A stretch of 64,000 nt of DNA from Sipunculus nudus (taxonomy: Eukaryota > Annelida > Sipuncula > Golfingiida > Sipunculidae): contig CM049321.1 in NCBI GenBank assembly GCA_026874595.1, positions 1,610,479 through 1,674,478 of the forward strand. Direction: 5' to 3'. How positions within the stretch are numbered: position 1 is the stretch's first letter; each line of letters opens with the position of its first letter. The notes below the pieces were generated by a model. The model saw only the letters and a list, made by a program, of their open reading frames with translations, searched no databases and had not been told where the DNA came from. Positions 44,901 through 56,900 of the stretch are shown piece by piece. A program made the translations under genes and the position numbers.

Positions 44901-47900
44901 ATCAGAAAAAAATCACACACAGACACAAAATATAATGTAAGTACTGCTGTACTTTCTTAAAATAAATTCATCACAACAAAAGTGTTCATTTGCAAAATTC
45001 AACTTTCACACATTGATTAAATTTGGCTTTGGTTATATTTAAACAGGAAAAAGCAGTTAAGCATTTAATCCAAACATCCACCGATATCCTGTTATGTCTA
45101 TTGATTCTGGAAGATGATTCAGATTTTGCCTGGGCTAAAATGTATTTAAACTGGATGATTTTTAAACCAGATGATTTTCAAAAAGAATTCATTAACTTAT
45201 TTTTTAAAACTGACCTCAACAAAAGCAGTCTTGAACATATCTATAGTATTTCCTGCTGTAACCAGATTTATTAGAAACACAATTTAAAAATGTCACAAAT
45301 GCAATGAAGAGATACTTTTGAAGTATACAAGTTAAATCATCAGAGTTTTAGTACAATTTTGACAGCTCTAAACAGGTGGGGTGCACTGTGTTTTTTTCTG
45401 TGCTGGAAAAAAGCCTTGAAAATCTATTAGTTTTTACAAACTTTCAGAGGTATAATATTTGGTACTTAATTTTTTAACAAAGGGCATTTGCAACCTGTTA
45501 TCACCATACATCAATAACACACCTCAATCAACAAACACTAACTTACTAGTAAGCACTCCTGTAATGATAATGTCTCATATCAATGACATCAATAAAAAAA
45601 TAGATATCACACTGAAAGTTCATTATCATCAAGTAACTTACTATAATCAAGTCGTTATACCTTAACCATCTTTGAACCTGTCTACATGTGAAACACATCC
45701 AGTTGGCAAAGATTATTTAAGTGGCTTGTATGACCTAACAGGTATTTCAGTTACAGCAACAAAAAGTGAAACATTACAACCCCAACATACTAGAAAATTG
45801 TCTGGCAATAGTGATTGTCTACAGAATTCCCACTCAAAAAACTTTAATAGTACAAATTTAAGCATTTTTTAAGGGCTTTTAAGGACCATATCTGTCTGAT
45901 TTCAGCAACCAATATCTGAATTTATCATAGAATTTCTGAAGAATGGCAATGAAATAAAAAGGTGCTCATGCATATCATTGATGCTCCATCCTAATGGTGA
46001 ATTCAGAAAGTTAAAGGGGCCCAATCACCTATAAAGCTAGTTGAGTTAACACAAAAAATAGCTTCTTCCCTTTAAAATAAATCTGTACCTGCCTAAATAT
46101 TGCCTTGAAACCGTTTGCTTACTCTTGTAAAAAAATGTAAAAATACTGTGGACTGGGCGCGATCACATGTGTCAACATAAACAGAGTGTTGGGCCGTGTG
46201 CAGCGCGGAGCCACAACACTTGTCATTCAGGAGATGTCCTGACTGACTTGGCCAAAAATATAATGCATGTTAACTCTGGCTGAAACACCACGTGTTGCCC
46301 CTCATAATCAGAACTCCCGTCACGTGGCCTTGTTTTGTTAAACAGACACACGTGGACTATGTTTACCAACACTCAGAAAAAATAACAGTGTTAAACAGCA
46401 GTATGTGAGAAAATGAGACTTTGGAAACTTCTATATAAAACAAAACTAAACTGACAGTGTGAAAGAATAGGCATTATATTGCTCCTGATTATGTCCCTTT
46501 TACCATGAACACTTGAGACAGTCACTTGACAAAGAATTCAGGGACTGAAAAAGCAGATAATTTTAGAGTACCAACATGGACCAAGAAAGCAAAGTGCAGC
46601 TTTGCAGTTCTACTTTTCACTGTTTAAATAATTTAATTCAGCATTCTCCATCGATAAAACTGAAAGAAAGTTAAAACTTTAAAGGATCTCTGGTAATTCT
46701 TAAAGAAATTTAAGGATGATTATGTACTTCAATTCTGCAGTATAGAATTCTTGCATTTTCATGGATTTTAGGGACCACAATGAACTTGGGTCTATAAACA
46801 TGCTGCTATAATGAAATTAGTAACACACATACCTGTTATGTTGCCATCAGTCGGGTTTGGCACTGTAGCGTAGGCCAGGCAGTAGTAGCCTGGGTCACAT
46901 GGACCAGTCGTGGAGTTAAGGTAATCATGAGCACAGTAATAGCCGACAGGGCACGGGATCTTGTACGACGACCCCTCCGGGCAATAGTATCCCTTGGTGC
47001 ACTTGTCACCTCCGACCCCTGATGGCATGATGCTCGTAGAACCACCGGAGCAGAAGTAGCCGGGGGCGCACTTACCAGCGGGCTCTGACATAGCTGACAT
47101 GTGACAGTACTCGCCACCTGTTTGAGATGTTCAATAACGTTAAAAAAAAAAGCACTGCAAGGGTGAATAATATGCAAGTGGTAAGTCTAATGACCTCTGA
47201 CCTCATTAACTATGTCTTGATTCTGCTAAGAATTTATCCCAGATGATCTAATCACACTTACTGTAAATAGCACTCCATCTACTTGAATTGAGTAAAGCAT
47301 CAATATATTTTAATTATACAGAGTGATCATCAAACAAATTGCATTAGATTGTAGGTGCTCTTTAATCAAAGTGCAAATGCTTTGAAATGTTAATTTAAAT
47401 ATATTCTTCAGTAGGATTAAAACTGCAAAGCACACTGATTGACAGCCATGAATGTTTCAAAGATTTACATTATTTTGTTTACAAATATGTATTACATGAA
47501 ATATAAAAATTATCAGCAACCAATAGCGAGTTCTTAATATGCAAATTTTTATGCAAATGATGTTGACATCTTACCTGGACACTGGACGCAGTCACTGGGG
47601 CTTGACCTCAAGGTCATGTTATTGAAGGTACCAGCACTGCATGGGTACTGGTTCCAGTTCTTTGTTGCAGCTGGACAGTAGTAGCCCATTGGACAAGGGA
47701 AATCTGTGTAATTAGCCGTAGCCTTAGGACAGTAGTAACCTGAAGAAAATACAAAATGTGTTCAACACAGACACTTGGGGACATCTGGTGATGTTGTCGA
47801 GCTAATTTCTACATGGCAGGAGCTGATGACTTAATTAAGATTATTAAGGATGTGAAGAATACAATGTCAAATAATGTGATACTCATTGCAATATTTTGAT

Positions 47901-50900
47901 CAGGATATGATACATGATACAACATATATATGATACATTATATTTTAGATTACAAGCTGAATTTTCCATTGTTTACAGAAATGTTAAAATACTATTTCAT
48001 AAAGTTAATTTCCAAACCATAAATAAAATCGATTTCTAAAAAAATTACAAATCGGCTAAATGCATTTCAATCTGTTTTTACGCAATTTTACCTCCGATAT
48101 TTAGATTGCACTGAGAGAGATTTTCTTTTCAAATTTTAGGCATCACTTATCTTTAGTTTTTTATATTGTGATAATATTGATACAGGGACAGCTGACTATA
48201 CTTATACAATATTTGAGTTGTACTGCAATGTATCGGTGCACAGGTGAATGGTTACAGCCAGGACGACCATTTTTGTTTGTCCATCCATCCTGTTATTTAT
48301 CTACACACATCATATAACATAATTTGTTGGCAATCAGTAACAAAGTACAGAGGCTGGATAATCTGTATGCTTGTCGCTATCTTGAGCAAATTACAAAAAT
48401 TTCCATAAAATTTTGTTGACAATCAAATAATATTGTAATATTTATAATATTTTTCTATAGAAACCTCAATTTGATAATGCCAAAATCTGAAGGTCTATTT
48501 AAAATTGAATATTTTTTTTGTAAATTTTTACATCATTATTATGTCATCAAATGCTTGTTTCATTGCAGAGTTAACACAGTTGTGCGTTTTTTTTATGAAC
48601 TTTGAAATTATCAGTGACTTCTGAATTAGCCAACTTTGATCTTTTCAGTCCAACAGGCAGAAATTTGCATGTATGATTGGATGCTTGGACCAAGTGTCCA
48701 AAGGAGACTTTGAGTGTCACAGACACTTATCCCTTAATTCCTGTAAAAAATAATCATAAATATAAGTGTGCAGGTGTATAGTCTCCCTTACCCGCTGGAC
48801 AGGTGTCACACACTGACTGTCCTTCTGACGCTGCATATGTTCCGTTATCACACTCTATAGGGTAAATGCTGAGCACACCACCAGGGCAGTAGTGTCCAAC
48901 TGGGCACAGACCACCGAGACCTAACTGACGATCATCATAGCACGTGTTGTTCAGTGGCTGTGACTGATTCGGGCCTGCTGGATACTGCCGGTCTATACCA
49001 TAAGCACACCAATGTCCAGCAGCACAATCCCCTGAAAAAAGCAGCAATATATCCATAACCAAGCTCTGTAGCTCTATGATTCAGTGCTGGGTTTCCCACA
49101 GCAAATACAAGTTGATGATATAATAGGGCACACATAATGACTGTACTGGATGCTTGCTGATGAAAACATAAATCTAGATGAGTCATGTATATTAAAAAGC
49201 AGAATGAAATAAAGAGAGAGAGAGAGAAAAAAATAATTTATTCAACATAAAAGTAAAGAATCTATACAAAATATGTTCAATATGTCAATATTTTTGTTTT
49301 TATTATGTCTGGAGACTGGTGTTAAGGATATTTATCAGCTTACACAACTGCTACCTGTGACACATGGAAAAAGAAATTGTACATAAATATGGAGGTTAAG
49401 TGTTATACATTTCTAAATATTTGATACTATATGATTTAATGAGGAAATTGGTGAGAATTGGGAAGATTTTCAACTTGAGTTCCTGAAAAAACAGTTTGTG
49501 AATGATTTAAAAGAAATTTATTTTTGGCTTAGTCTAATTTTTGTTACAGATGTAACAGTTTATCTGGAGGCATTTGTCTGTATATGAATTTATAAAATGT
49601 TGTTTGGAGTAGCAAATCAATCCTTGAAGACTATGAGTGAAGAATTTGTCAACAATGATTTGGTCGGTTTCATTTATGACTTTTGGTGTTATGTTACTCA
49701 GACAGTTGTCAGCTATGTTACTTCTGGTTCTGTTTTTAACAAGAGATATCTTTGAAAAGTTGAGAGGTTCCTATGATAAAAGTTTCCACTGTATTTGCAT
49801 AATCGTCTGAAAAATCACACCTTTTGTATACCTTCACCGCATTTTGCTGGCAGAAACTACTGGCTTGGACATTAATCTATGCTACAGATTATTCATGTAT
49901 ATTATTGTGCAAGATAAAATAAAGAGATATATATCATTGAAAACTTGAGAGGTTCTTATTACAAAAGCTTCCACTGTATTTGCATAATCATCTAAAAAAT
50001 CACACCTTTTGTATACTTTCACCGCATTTTGCTGGCAGAAACTACTGGCTTGGACATTAATCTATGCTACAGATTATTTATGTATATTAATGTGCAAGAT
50101 AAAATAAAGAGATATATATCACTGAAAAGTTGAGAGGTTCCCGTGATAAAAGTTTCCATTGTATTTGCATAAGCATCTGAAAAATCACATCTTTTGTACA
50201 CTTTCTCCACAAGTTGCTGGCGGAAACTACTGGCTTCGGCTTAGTACTGAATAATTATAGACAGAAATACTCCTTAAACAAAAACACTCTAGTTCATTCT
50301 CTTTAGTAACTATGTATGTCCTGTTGTTTGATTCCTTTGTTACTGTATAACTGTACTGTAACTGCTATTAATCTCTATATGTACGATGTATGATATATGT
50401 TTGTTACCTGTGATGTTTTCTTTTCAACAAAAAAAAAAAAAACACTCTAGTTTTCAACTGATATTATGAATCTCAGCTAAGCACTGTAAACAAGGGGCCC
50501 ATGGGTCACAAAGCTCAGCTGAATTTTGTAAAATTTCAGTAAATGCAAAATATACTTATTTCAATTGTTATTGTTTTTATATATTGTTTTTTAATGATCA
50601 TAAGACTAAACCATACCAATTACCAACTGGTGACATCCTTTTCAAATAACATCTTAATGCACTCAAGTAAATATACAGCAGGACATAAAATCACTGCGAC
50701 CCTACCTGTAGGCGCTGTGAGATGTTCGGCACCGCAGTACTTCCCGGGATCACATGGTATACACTGTGCCTCCTCGTACAGTCCTTCCTGGTTGCTGAAC
50801 GTTCCTCGTGGACACGATTTCCAGTCGATACTGGTTCCCTCGGGACAGTAGTAGCCAGCGGGACAGATGATGCTCTGACCCTTCTCAAAGCAGTAGTACC

Positions 50901-53900
50901 CTGCTGGGCAGTTGTAGCACTTCACGGCATGAGTGTGGTTCACCTGAATCAAAGGTTTTTAACATTAAAGATTTTGCACATATTTTCTGTGATCAAAAAT
51001 GGGCCTATTCCAATATCTGATGTCCGTCAACTAAAGGTAAATACTGACTTTTCATATATTTCATTTTCATCCTTTGGATAAGCTTTAAACAATATAGAGC
51101 ATTAGGCCATAGAAAAGATTGGTTCCAAAGGCTTTATGGTCATCAATTTTATTTTAAATTTTTGTAGAAATTTACCAATTTTGAGCTGAAGACTTTTCTT
51201 TAAAAAAAATTGAATTCATTTTATTATGATGTGCTTCACCTGTTTATAACAAGTTGTCCCCTGACCATATGAAATTTTTATTGTAAATTTATGATTTAAA
51301 GGTAAACTAAATTCACTCTATTGCAATGATTTCAGAATAAAAGTGCTCAAGAACCAAAATTTTTGTTGGCCTGAAGATGTATTTTTAGTCAAGTCAATTA
51401 CATATTTGTTCTCAATCTGACTTTATAATTATCATTCTGAGAGTTTAGATAAGCTCCCCAAATACAAGGTAAAATAGACAAAACGGGGGAGACAGCAGAA
51501 ATGAAACAGAGCAGAATTTTAATTACTTACATGGCTATTGTTCCTACATGGCAGTGGTTGTGATGACCCAATTGGACAGTAGTGACCGATCGGACAATAT
51601 GTGTTATTTGGCTCCCTGTAGACGGAGCCAACTGGACAGTAGTAGCCTTCTCCGCACAGTCCTGTTGGTTCTGTTAGTCCATCTGTCTCACAGTATGACC
51701 CGCTGGGACACAGCAAGCACTCACTCTCTGCAGTGTAACCTGTCTGGTTGCCATAGGTACCTGTATTGTAGAATATTGTAAAGTTTAATATGTAGATTTA
51801 TTGTAAAGTCAAGGTGATCTGCAAAACTGTAAGATGTGACATTTAATAATTCCATGTAACATACAAAAAATGTTTAGGTTAATGAAAGGTGTGCTTGCAA
51901 TAAGGGGTGGTAAATTGGGAATAATACTCTTATTAATTATCCACCAAGTCAGATATCTGATTATAGATAAAACACTGATATTTTATATACCATGACATTC
52001 AGAAAATATCTTACATAAATGATACAAACATGTGGCATCAAATTAAATTGAAATTAAGTCAGTTTCATTGACTATTCATTTCCCCTTTTCAGCATTACAT
52101 CTGACAACAAATAAGTATAAGGTCACACAGAAAAAATATTTAAAAATATATATATCTCATCCAGTCATTTCATTCTGATTCCACAATTTCATTTAAAATC
52201 AATATTTTTACCCAAAGAAACATAATTCCCCCTGCACATAATAAAGTTTACACTAAGAATCATGTTTTATGTGTTACAGAATTATTTAATCCTGAAATAA
52301 TTTCCATTTAATTAAGTTAGTTTTATCATTTTTTTTATCAGAATTAAGACCAATTATATAAAAAGACAATGCTTTTCATGACCACCCATAATCTTGTGGT
52401 TTTGTAATCATGGACAAGAAGGTCAAACAAGACATTGCTCTGACCTTGAGGACAGGGTTGCGGTGCATAGCTGCCGTTAACACAGTAAGATCCTGCAGGA
52501 CAAACAATGAAGTCTCCGTTGGTCGCTCTGTGTGGGCAGTAGTAACCGGCCCAACATGGTCCACTGGGTGCTGTCAAATTTGTCTCACCGCAATAATAAC
52601 CTGATAATTATAAATATATCCTTTTGTAATCAAACTGAGAATATGTCCCATTGGATTGACAGAAATACAAATATGTGTCTAATAACACCAGGCACATATC
52701 ATATTTTTAAAGTTTTGTATGTATAGTTGTATTGTCATTTAAAAAAAATATCACCAATAACATTAGCAGTAAAAGTGGCAGCTGTTATTCTTCATAATGA
52801 ATTTACTTCTTATTAGTATTATTATTTTTATTTCTATTGTTATTTTGTATTAGAAACAGATTGAGTGGCAATGTCTCATTACAAACACTTGAACATTTCT
52901 GTGTAATTTCTTACTTTCATATTTTAGTGAGCCAGTCACAAACAACACTTTTACTCTCAATGTCATATTTTTAAGTGTCACAAATTAAGATCTTTAATGT
53001 GAATAATTCAGGTTCACATTTTTTTAAATATTACAATGATCCTCTTCAATTTACACATTTCACTGAAAGAACAATATTTAGACTGCTAACCAATTTCATT
53101 AGTCATTTTGTTTCAACTGCCAAGTGCACTATACACTAAATATTTATATTTTACACAACATGCCTCCTAGCACAAGTTCAATCTTTCCTAGAAACCCTTG
53201 CAGACATGTATTAACTTTGAAAACAGCCAAGTCCACATATACACTAAAGTTCCAATTTAATCTCTCTTACCTGCTGTACAGTTGAGGCACTGCTCCTCAG
53301 CTATTAGTTTAGTGGTTGGAGAGTACGTGCCGATCGGACATTTCTGTGGCTCACTGGTCTGAGTAGGACAGTAGTGACCGGCTGGACACTCGTCAGCCTG
53401 CCAGCCCTGGTTAGGTGTTGCAGACTGTGCATATTCTCGACAGTAATACCTGTAGTAAAGAAGTACAAATATCTTAATAATGATGACCATTCTTGTTCTA
53501 CTAAGACAATGTAATATTCCTGAGTTATGTTTCATTGAACTTTTGGATAATTTACTTTTTTTCACAAAACATGAAGTGCCTTTTTTTATCATGTTACATG
53601 CAAACACCTATTGTTATCCCCACAGAATTCTCCGCACATGATACAATATAATGTTCTTATTTTAATATATTTCAAATTAAAAGTCATATTTTAATTTATT
53701 ATATGAATTAAACTAACTATGCTTCAAATGAAAAGTCAAACATTATACTTTCTTGTCAGATATATGGGTACAAATACATCTGTGTGGAGCTTATGCAAAT
53801 TATGTGGTCATGTGACTTACCCAGCTGGACATATCTTGCTGTAGGTGATCTGAGCTACTTGGTCGCAGTAGTAGCCACCTGGGCACGCCTGGCAGTCTGA

Positions 53901-56900
53901 TACATTCTGTACGCCAGTGATATTGGACCATGTTCCCACCGGGCATGGATACTCAGTTGCATATTTAGTACCGGCGGGGCAATAGTATCCTGTAAAGATA
54001 CACATTATAGAAATATATGTATTAATACATACTTTGACACATTGTCTCTATATTTTACAGGAAATTACTTGGATTTTTCTGGCTTACTGATACACTGCAT
54101 ATTGACTTTGTACTGTAATGTAGTCAAGCCCTAGTAATATCATCCGAGTTGGAGTCCAAGTCAACCTTTAAGTTAAAAGTCACCTGGAACCCAGTCCAAG
54201 TCTTAGTCTGAGTCCAATACAAATCTCATCATGAAAAGATAATTAAAATGGAAATTTATTCAAATTTAACACAGTATGATGATTATTGTAAAAAGACATC
54301 CATTTATGATGACAATATTATTTTTTTTTGTATTTAAGTGGTCAGTCTGAACAATGAAGCACTGAAAACCCAAAAACAATGAAGCACTGAGTCCTGTTAC
54401 TACAATCTATATGTTGCACCATTAATTCTAAACTATGCTTTCCATACCTTCTGGGCAGTGTGTTGAGTTGTACAGGACTACTGGTGCCATCGTGTTGTCA
54501 CAGTAGAAACCAGCGGGGCAAGTCTTACAAGATCCCTGTGTCGTCTCGTCTTGGTAAGTACCAGATGTGCAGCGAATCGGCTGGTGGCTGCCAGCAGGAC
54601 ATGAATGACCAATAGGACATATGAGGCCGCTCGGTGTGGCTTCGAACATGCCATCTGGACAGTAGTAACCTGGGTCACATGGTCCTGTGGGAACGACGTT
54701 GCCATAACCAGCGCAGTAGCCTCCCTGAGTACAGTTCAGGCAGTCTGTGATAGCCTGGCTTCCTGTCGTATTCATGAAGGTCCCCGGTGGACAAGCTGTG
54801 CCATTCATACTTCCAGCCGGGCAGTACTGTCCAAGAGGACAGTAATTACCTGTTCATTATAAGAATATGAATACTGTGATTATTACAATTTAATACTAGC
54901 ATTGTTCATGTGGTACCTGATAGATGTTACTTCAAAAGCCTCTTGCATGGTTTAAAAATGTTAATTTTCTCAAGATCATTTGGGAAATATGAGAATTAAC
55001 CCCCCCATAGGACACACTAGGCATCGTTTCTGACAGTTCAAGGCTAAAATGGCTATTTCAAAGGCATGACCACACAGGAGTTGTGTGACAATGTTCAGAT
55101 GTCACACCGTCAATTATAATACAGACTGAGGGGACAAATGGTGTAATGTTATATTGTTGTTTACAGTATTAATTGTAACCACTGACCTTTGACGCCATCC
55201 ACTGGCGTAGCTGTGGCGGAGCCCAGATTACAGTAGTAGCCAGCACTGCAGTCTCCAGTTGGAGCAGTCAGTTCCGGATCCTTGCAGTACTTTCCAGGAC
55301 TGCAGTCCACCATGGCAGCACTACCGTTTGGACAGTAGTAACCAGGCTGACAGCGGCCACCTTCAGCGGAATTGAGAGGTTTGGACACCGTGGCCCCTGT
55401 TGTGCAGTACCATCCTCCATCACATGGTCCAGTTGGGTAGGACAGTCCGGGTGTCTCACAGTAGGATCTAATTTTTTTTATTAAAATGAGAAATTTGTTT
55501 AAACGAAAATTCTGAGAGAAAAATTATCTTCATTTAACAAGTACAGAGATAGAGAGTTGGTTATAATAAGTTCCTGTGCAGTGGTTGCTCTTTTGAAATG
55601 GTCCTTTTAATTATATTAATTTAGTTATGATATTAATCAACAAGTGAGGGTAATTTACCTTCAGTAATGCTCAGATATAATATGTTTGGTATGAGGTTAC
55701 AAGACAGTTCAAACAGATTAAGCCATATAACTTCAACTATCTAAACATCATAGATGTTCCTAAGGACTAACAAGGATTCAGCCATTATAACATGATGTCA
55801 ACATAGCTACAATATGCCTCCTTTTTCCTAATATGACAGTACAATATGCAAATGTCAGCATTTATTTAAACTTTAGATTTTATTGAGGATCTCGTACATG
55901 ATTCAGATTCAGAAACATCACTGAGTAATATCCACAAATGTAAGTTTATGCATGAATAAACCTTGGAATATGAGCCGAATAACTGAATGCAAACATGGTA
56001 TAGGGACCTCCCCCCCCCCCCCTACCCCGACATAGCAGATGCTTGCATTCCTTAGAATGCCGATTTCTAGTTTTATTGGATACTATCCTGGATCAATTAT
56101 CCCCGATATTAGATTGTAAGCCCAGAATCAGACTGTAAGGTCAGAATTAGATTGTAAGCCCAGAATTAGATTGTAAGCTACAATTTCTTGCACCATACTC
56201 ACCCAGGAACACATGCGAGACAATATGTTTGAGCGTCAGCCAAGGTGAGGTTATTAAAGGTGCCCACCGGACATGGATACTGGTATGGTTCAATGGTTTG
56301 GGCCAGGCAGTAGTGACCAGCTGGACAGTCCATTGGCCATGAGGTGTTCATGGTACAGTAGTAGCCTGCGGGGCAGTTCTTGCAGCTTGTCTGGCCGGTC
56401 TCGTTCTGGAAGGTTCCTGGTTGACAGGCCTGTGGCTGATCACTTCCGGCAGGGCAGAAATGACCTGTAGTAATACATAAAGTAATAGATAAAAGATAGG
56501 CTGACAATAATTGACCTAACCACCACAGCTCCTATGCTCCGCCCCTTTGACCTAAGTATGTTAATACACACTAAAAATGCTCCCACACAAAAAGCTTTCC
56601 ATGCCTATGGTTGCAAGAGCTGTTTGTAAGACAACTGTGACATCACAAAGACGTCATAAAGGTGGGTCGCATGTGATGTTGCATTGACTGACATCAGCTT
56701 GAATTACTATAACTCTGTTTTCCGGTGATGAATATATCGCAGTCATTGTGCAGTGTTTTGCCATATTTTGGATTATTTGTCTCATACAAAATCAGTGTAA
56801 GGTAAGATATTATTATTCACTTGACAGTCCATGGAACAGCTCCTGCAACATTTTGTATAAACATTTTTTTAACCATCTCTTTTGTATAAAAATATCTAAG

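Larger units (their letters stand above)
43637..54562 (-). repeat. Supermodule 1 (higher-order protein repeat, complete)
   Basis: Anchor in exon 4 to anchor in exon 14: 2,064 coding bases, 688 residues over 10.9 kb. Confidence 0.88.

Noticed and set aside
44412-45872. Four plus-strand open frames of 66-83 codons in the large intron between exons 12 and 13
   Set aside because: AT-driven composition, no recognisable family, no consistent splice sites joining them, and no codon pattern like the real exons.
49743-50265. CRISPR-like array
   Set aside because: Contiguous 185-base direct repeats without short-repeat/unique-spacer structure, in an animal intron.
7898-54862. Plus-strand and alternate minus-strand frames overlapping the repeat exons, many rich in Cys, Trp, Val or Thr
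   Set aside because: They are antisense or frame-shifted shadows of the cysteine-rich exons; the GYYC-encoding frame keeps splice phase across all exons and they do not.
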